DNA of 35,056 nucleotides, taken from Clostridium sp. CAG:411. GTDB lineage: Bacteria; Bacillota; Clostridia; Lachnospirales; Lachnospiraceae. Shown piece by piece: positions 31,424-35,056 of this stretch. The notes under the pieces were generated by a model, which was not told where the DNA came from, did not search any database, and saw only the letters and a list, made by a program, of their open reading frames with translations. The translations under genes were made by a program, and so were the position numbers. Location: assembly GCA_000437275.1 (NCBI GenBank), contig FR899728.1, forward strand, positions 9,274-44,329, read 5' to 3'. Numbering within the stretch: position 1 is the stretch's first letter; each line of letters starts with the position of its first letter.

Positions 31424-32065
31424 ATGGCGCAACCATTTAGCAATGCGGTAATTACGAATAGCGGACTAGAATTGATTAATCGTTCGCAGTTAGGAGAGTG
31501 CATAATTGAGTTCACAAGGATAGCGGTTGGGGATGGAACATATACAAAAGCGGAAAAAAATAGAGAAACGTTAGCTAAAATGACAGAGCTAAAAAACGAA
31601 AGAAAAAGTTACAGCATTTACGCAAAAGAAAAAGTAGATGAGAATGCAATAATGTTAAAAACTGTAATATCGAATTATGATAGCACAGAAGAAAGACCAT
31701 TGATAACAAAAGGATTTTATTTAAACGAGATTGCGGTATTTGCAAGAGAAGAAGGAACGGAAGATGAGGTGTTGTATAGCGTAGCAGTTGTTACATCAAC
31801 AACAGGAGATTTTATGCCGGCTTATAATGGATACAATCCTGCACAAATAATACAGAATTACATTGTGCAAGTAAGTAATGCCAATAATACACAAATCGTA
31901 GTAGAAAATGGAATTTATGCTACGATGGATCAGGTAATAAGTATAGAGAATACAATAGCTAGTCTAAGTAACACTTATGCAAAAGGCGCAGGAATCGAAT
32001 TTTCCATTTCGAACGGAATACTATGCGTAACCTATGATGATGGTACAGAGGAAGGAGTTGATTAA
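31424..32065 (+). CDS. Tail fibre (collar-type) N-terminal domain protein
   Basis: 213 aa. PFSNAVITNSGLELINRSQLGECIIEFTRIAVGDG and RPLITKGFYLNEIAVFARE (landmarks) are the phage tail-collar fibre domain that attaches fibres to the baseplate. The C-terminus is short, without a long fibre repeat, so receptor-binding parts may be on the next gene products. ATG 31424 is chosen over an out-of-frame ATG at 31419; GGAGGT is upstream. Confidence 0.75.
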   Translation: MAQPFSNAVITNSGLELINRSQLGECIIEFTRIAVGDGTYTKAEKNRETLAKMTELKNERKSYSIYAKEKVDENAIMLKTVISNYDSTEERPLITKGFYLNEIAVFAREEGTEDEVLYSVAVVTSTTGDFMPAYNGYNPAQIIQNYIVQVSNANNTQIVVENGIYATMDQVISIENTIASLSNTYAKGAGIEFSISNGILCVTYDDGTEEGVD

Positions 32066-32067
32066 AC

Positions 32068-32496
32068 ATGAAACAAACAATACAAATTGCAGATAAGCCC
32101 ACTTTAGATGAAGTCAAGGAATTACTAGAAAATAGTGGATATGGATTGGAAGCATTAGCGAATAAGAGCATAAGCAGTGGTTTAAACGTCAATGGCTATA
32201 GGGATTGCACTGTTGGAAAATTAAATTCAACAACAAGAACATTAGAAGTTACCGGAAAAGGCAAGATTATTCCGTTGGATCAATATATGACAAATGGAGG
32301 CACGAGTTATTATGGACAAACAACAAAAATGGCAAAATTGGTAGTTGACAGTGTTACCATTTTTGATGGAGGAGAAAATAATACACAGCTCCCAGTGATT
32401 GAGTTTGAAGAAAGCGTTAGCATGACAATTTATTATTATAATAGCGGCAATAATGGAAGTCTAATATATCTTTTATTATTAGAAGGGGATGAGTAA
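32068..32496 (+). CDS. Tail fibre accessory / receptor-binding candidate
   Basis: 142 aa, two bases after the collar-fibre stop. It has an N-terminal helix and a beta-rich C-terminal half (Thr/Asn/Tyr/Gly-rich, MTIYYYNSGNNGSLIYLLLLEG) like small fibre tips. No named family is recognised. By position it is a candidate adhesion protein. Confidence 0.5.
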   Translation: MKQTIQIADKPTLDEVKELLENSGYGLEALANKSISSGLNVNGYRDCTVGKLNSTTRTLEVTGKGKIIPLDQYMTNGGTSYYGQTTKMAKLVVDSVTIFDGGENNTQLPVIEFEESVSMTIYYYNSGNNGSLIYLLLLEGDE

Positions 32497-32500
32497 AAAT

Positions 32501-32770
32501 ATGGCTTTAATAAAAAAAGAAACAATGGAAAATGATGACGGAACAAAGACTGTGAAAAAATATTTTGGAAATGGTACGCATATAAGTGCAATTGTTCAGG
32601 AGATTATATCAGAAACAGTTGAAGAAGAAGTCATATCAGAACAGGACCAACTAAACGCAGAACTATTACTAAATCAGGCGACGATTTTAGAAAATCAGCA
32701 GGCACAAGATGAAGTATTAGCAGAAATTTTATTAAATCAAGCACAGGTAGGAGGTAATGAAAATGTTTAA
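32501..32770 (+). CDS. Small protein before XkdX, unknown
   Basis: 89 aa from ATG 32501 (ATG 32489 overlaps the previous stop and its AAGGGG is too near). It is acidic, with a duplicated LLNQA unit (ELLLNQATILENQQ and AEILLNQAQV), probably a coiled coil. It overlaps the XkdX gene by 8 nt. Confidence 0.55.
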   Translation: MALIKKETMENDDGTKTVKKYFGNGTHISAIVQEIISETVEEEVISEQDQLNAELLLNQATILENQQAQDEVLAEILLNQAQVGGNENV

Positions 32771-32897
32771 AATTGTAAAAAGATATTACGACAAAGGAAT
32801 CTACTCAAAAGAAAATGTAGCAACATTCGTAAGAGCAGGTAAGATTACAGCAGAGCAGTATCAAGAGATTACAGGTGATACATACGAGGAGGTATAG
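32763..32897 (+). CDS. XkdX family protein
   Basis: 44 aa. MFKIVKRYYDKGIYSKENV, FVRAGKITAEQYQEITG and YEE make the standard XkdX motif, found between fibre genes and holin in many Firmicute phages; the function is unknown. Its last codons provide the GAGGAGG site of the holin gene. Confidence 0.85.
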   Translation: MFKIVKRYYDKGIYSKENVATFVRAGKITAEQYQEITGDTYEEV

Positions 32898-32899
32898 AG

Positions 32900-33322
32900 A
32901 TGAAAGAAATATTATGTACAATGATTGGTTTTATAGGAAGCGTAATCGCTTCCTTTTTTGGTGGCTGGGACATTAACACTGGAACGCTTGTATTGTTTAT
33001 GATTTTAGATTATGTAAGTGGATTGATTGTAGCCGCTGTATTTAAAAATTCAAGCAAGACAAGCACAGGAGCATTGGAGTCAAGAGCTGGTTGGAAAGGG
33101 CTTTGTAGAAAATGCATGACGCTTATTTTTGTGGCGGTTTCGTATCGGTTAGATTTGGTGCTAAATGTAGATTACATACGAAATACAGTTGTTATTGCGT
33201 TCATTGCCAACGAAACAATTTCTCTTGTAGAAAACGCTGGGCTAATGGGCGTACCACTTCCAGCAGTCATAACCAAAGCAATTGATATTTTACAGAAAAA
33301 AACAGAAAGAAAGGATGATTAG
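32900..33322 (+). CDS. Holin (phage_holin_4 / TcdE family)
   Basis: 140 aa. There are about three hydrophobic segments (residues ~7-25, 30-50 and 65-105). The LFMILDYVSGLIVA and SRAGWKGLCRK motifs are those of toxin-secretion/phage-lysis holins. It opens the membrane at the end of the cycle so the amidase can reach the wall. It starts right after XkdX with a strong ribosome site, and the amidase follows 1 nt later. Confidence 0.9.
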   Translation: MKEILCTMIGFIGSVIASFFGGWDINTGTLVLFMILDYVSGLIVAAVFKNSSKTSTGALESRAGWKGLCRKCMTLIFVAVSYRLDLVLNVDYIRNTVVIAFIANETISLVENAGLMGVPLPAVITKAIDILQKKTERKDD

Positions 33323-33323
33323 T

Positions 33324-33860
33324 ATGAGAATTTTACTAACAGTTGGACACAGTATGTTAAAAAACGGATCAATTACAAGTGCCGATGGAACAAAATTCGG
33401 AGGTGGAAACGAGTATGAGTATTGTAAATCACTTTCTACCTATTTAAAAAAGGCACTCCAGGCAAACGGCCACGAGGTAGACAAGGTCGTGTGTCCGGAA
33501 AAAACATTTACATCATCATCACAGGAAAAGCAGTATAAGCTTGCGATTGAACACGCAACACGCTATGACCTGGTAATCGAATTACATCTTAATGCTGCAT
33601 CTGCAACAGCACAAGGCTGTGAAGTTCTGTATAAAAGCGTAACTGGAAAGAAATATGCAAGCAAGGTGCAAAAACAGTTGTCCAAAATGTTTAAGGATAG
33701 AGGTATAGTGAAAAGAGATAATTTATACATCCTGAACCAAACAAAGGCACCCGCGATTTTAATAGAAGTATTCTTTTGTACAAATAGAGCGGAGTGGAAA
33801 AAAGGTAATGCAAACAAAGAAAAAATCGCTAAACTGATTGCTACTGGAATTGGAAAATAA
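33324..33860 (+). CDS. N-acetylmuramoyl-L-alanine amidase (endolysin, Amidase_3)
   Basis: 178 aa from ATG 33324. Zinc and catalytic residues of Amidase_3 can be placed: His9 (VGHS), Glu30 (GGNE), His88 (IELHLNA) and Glu148 (ILIEVFF). It cuts the amide bond between muramic acid and the stem peptide. It lacks a separate wall-binding domain, so it is a minimal endolysin. It pairs with the upstream holin. Confidence 0.92.
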   Translation: MRILLTVGHSMLKNGSITSADGTKFGGGNEYEYCKSLSTYLKKALQANGHEVDKVVCPEKTFTSSSQEKQYKLAIEHATRYDLVIELHLNAASATAQGCEVLYKSVTGKKYASKVQKQLSKMFKDRGIVKRDNLYILNQTKAPAILIEVFFCTNRAEWKKGNANKEKIAKLIATGIGK

Positions 33861-33953
33861 AAAAAATTAAAAAATTACGCTTTTTTTTGAAAAAAACTCA
33901 TATTACCTATGAAACCGAAAACAATTAGTTCCAAAAAAAAGGAGATGTTTAAA

Positions 33954-34712
33954 ATGAAAAACATTACAGTGTTCAAAAAAGATGAAATTGGTTCTATTCG
34001 TACAACTTCAATTGATGGAGAGCCATATTTTGTAGGAAAGGATGTAGCAGACATTCTTGGTTATACAAATCCAAGTAAGGCATTAGCTGATCATGTTGAT
34101 AAGGAGGATAAACTCAATAACGATTCGTTATCGAGTTTAGGTCAGCGTGGAGGTTGGCTTATTAATGAGTCAGGTCTTTACAGCCTTATCCTTTCCAGCA
34201 AAATGCCTAATGCGAAAAAGTTCAAGCATTGGGTAACAGTAGAGGTGCTTCCTTCTATTCGGAAACACGGGATGTATGCAAAACAAGAATTGTTAGATAA
34301 TCCAGACTTACTTATCAGTGTAGCACAAGAGTTGAAAGTAGAAAGAGAGAAAAACAAGGCTTTGATTGCCGACAATGAAAGAATGAAACCAAAAGAAATT
34401 TTTGCAGATGCAGTGGCAGCAAGTCACACCTCTATTTTAGTTGGTGATTTAGCGAAGATACTAAAGCAAAATAATATAGAGATTGGACAGAAAAGACTCT
34501 TTAGTTGGTTGCGTGAAAATGGATATTTAATTAAGAGGAGAGGGGCTGACTGGAATAGTCCGACCCAGAAAAGCATGGAAAAAGAATTGTTTGAAGTAAA
34601 AGAGGTGACAATACAACATTCTGACGGTCACGTATCTATCCGTAAAACAACTAAAGTAACTGGTAAAGGGCAGCAGTATTTTATCAATAAGTTTTTATAC
34701 AATAGTAACTAA
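33954..34712 (+). CDS. Phage antirepressor (BRO-N + KilAC/ANT)
   Basis: 252 aa from ATG 33954 (GGAG 9 nt upstream; ATG 33945 is too near). The N-terminal BRO domain (GEPYFVGKDVADILGYTNPSKA, INESGLYSLILSS, KHWVTVEVLPSIRKHG) and C-terminal KilAC/ANT domain (SILVGDLAKILKQN, RLFSWLRENGYLI, and KGQQYFINKF at the end) are both complete. It would inactivate a repressor to promote induction. It sits after lysis genes, as in other Clostridia phages, with a palindrome copy 49 nt after its stop. Confidence 0.9.
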   Translation: MKNITVFKKDEIGSIRTTSIDGEPYFVGKDVADILGYTNPSKALADHVDKEDKLNNDSLSSLGQRGGWLINESGLYSLILSSKMPNAKKFKHWVTVEVLPSIRKHGMYAKQELLDNPDLLISVAQELKVEREKNKALIADNERMKPKEIFADAVAASHTSILVGDLAKILKQNNIEIGQKRLFSWLRENGYLIKRRGADWNSPTQKSMEKELFEVKEVTIQHSDGHVSIRKTTKVTGKGQQYFINKFLYNSN

Positions 34713-34951
34713 TCGGCAGACCGAAAATGCGAACGGTCAAATAAGATTAACTTTATTAAAAGTTGCACCAGTGCAACTAAAAAGGATTAAATACTGATAT
34801 TTAAAGAGAATTTTTTGGGAGTATGACACATGTATGATACAAAACATATAAAATATAGAGCTTACAAGCCTTAGCCGTTTCTATTGAAGAAGCAGCTAAG
34901 GCAGGTAAGTTCTAAGAAATGGCTTAAAATAAGCATTTAGAATAATATAGA
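34713..34951 (+). other. Non-coding stretch with hairpins after the antirepressor
   Basis: No start-containing ORF is convincing. Items seen: GACCG/CGGTC stem (34719-34738), palindrome copy 4 (34762-34777), near-repeats GTATGACACA (34821-34830) and GTATGATACA (34832-34841), and a long stem-loop CTTAC-aa-GCCTTAGC / GCTAAGGC-ag-GTAAG (34861-34909). A stop-bounded open stretch without an ATG (to 34915) translates as LAVSIEEAAKAGKF, possibly a gene remnant. Confidence 0.45.
34762..34777 (+). repeat. GTTGCACCAGTGCAAC palindrome, copy 4 (intergenic)
   Basis: The same 16-bp palindrome, preceded by AA and followed by T. It lies 49 nt after the antirepressor stop. The VAPVQ frame is open on both sides here too and ends KVAPVQLKRIKY then TGA (34795-34797), but no start codon or ribosome site is seen. 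It is +1 relative to the antirepressor frame. Confidence 0.9.
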
Positions 34952-34982
34952 AGTAGGTCGGTATGATACATATCGATCTACT
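34952..34982. terminator. Bidirectional intrinsic terminator at the phage 3' end
   Basis: A 14-bp stem (34952-34965 with 34969-34982, two G-U pairs) closes on a 3-nt ATA loop and is followed by TTATTTTA. It would stop + strand late transcription. It also overlaps the stop codon of the convergent minus-strand frame. Confidence 0.8.
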
Positions 34983-35055
34983 TTATTTTAGAAATTTTAT
35001 CAATAATATAACGTTCGTCTAAATTAACATTCTTAGTTTTCAATAAACATAATTC
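34978..35055 (-). CDS. 3' end of a convergent minus-strand gene (partial)
   Basis: On the minus strand an open frame enters from the window edge and ends at TAG (34980-34978). The visible 25 residues end LDERYIIDKISKIK, a protein-like sequence. Its terminator would be the hairpin at 34952-34982. It may mark the far end of the phage's late block or the host side. Too short to name. Confidence 0.4.
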   Translation of the reverse strand, partial: ELCLLKTKNVNLDERYIIDKISKIK

Positions 35056-35056
35056 T

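Noticed and set aside
33861..33900. A- and T-runs after the amidase gene as a terminator
   Set aside because: The A/T tracts give no GC-containing stem; read-through into the antirepressor gene seems possible.
318..34375. Numerous minus-strand open frames opposite the + strand genes
   Set aside because: They lie antisense to clear genes, are rich in Phe/Leu/Ser as expected from complementing Lys/Glu-rich coding DNA, and have no ribosome sites or family features.
1..35056. CRISPR arrays, tRNA genes, reverse transcriptase/DGR, insertion sequences
   Set aside because: No regularly spaced repeats, no tRNA-like folds with TTCRA arms, no RT or transposase motifs, and no template/variable repeat pair were seen.
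1..35056. Integrase and lysogeny repressor genes
   Set aside because: No tyrosine or serine recombinase and no CI-like repressor could be identified, although the antirepressor implies a repressor elsewhere in the genome.

Overview
This window looks like most of the rightward-transcribed genome of a temperate, contractile-tailed (myovirus, P2/PBSX-like) phage or prophage of a low-GC Firmicute, probably a gut Clostridia/Lachnospiraceae host. The grounds are AT-rich codon use, strong AAGGAGG-type ribosome sites, and families typical of such phages (DUF4317, PcfJ, XkdX, TcdE-type holin, BRO-N/KilAC antirepressor). Host and family names are recognised by eye from the protein sequences; no database search was run.

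Layout. 1-350: 3' end of an unknown gene plus three consecutive hairpins. 354-8794: replication and DNA-metabolism module with an HUH rolling-circle Rep, a degenerate RNase H-like protein, a PcfK/AcrIIA9-like protein, PcfJ, a ParB/DUF3102-like DNA-binding protein, an HNH nuclease, DUF4317, a PP-loop (PAPS-reductase-like) enzyme and SSB. 8813-11095: accessory genes (LemA-like and two-TM membrane proteins, small zinc-finger proteins). 11313-11971: a hicAB toxin-antitoxin pair with its own consensus promoter and operator-like repeats, closed by a two-tier terminator. 12171-12662: a probable late regulator. 12663-12923: a highly structured non-coding stretch (candidate late promoter, terminator and cos/leader region). 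12924-20076: terminase, gpW-like protein, portal, protease, capsid, decoration and connector genes. 20070-32897: tail genes (gpZ, terminator, sheath, tube, frameshifted chaperone, tape measure, gpX, gpD, gpV, gpU, gp25/W, J, I, fibre genes, XkdX). 32900-33860: holin and amidase. 33954-34712: antirepressor. 34713-35056: no clear gene on the + strand, several hairpins and the probable 3' end of a convergent minus-strand gene. No integrase, CI-type repressor, CRISPR array or tRNA was found.

The most unusual signal is a perfect 16-bp palindrome, GTTGCACCAGTGCAAC, present four times. Three copies lie inside unrelated genes (DNA-binding protein, 54-aa ORF, large terminase), always in the same reading frame (encoding Val-Ala-Pro-Val-Gln), in charged linkers or close to the C-terminus. 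The fourth lies just after the antirepressor gene. It behaves like an in-frame palindromic element or a dispersed protein-binding site. A second clear signal is a textbook -1 programmed frameshift (T TTT TTC, 6-nt spacer, 6-bp hairpin carrying the stop codon in its loop) in the tail assembly chaperone gene, giving a 159-aa fusion that ends inside the start of the tape-measure gene.
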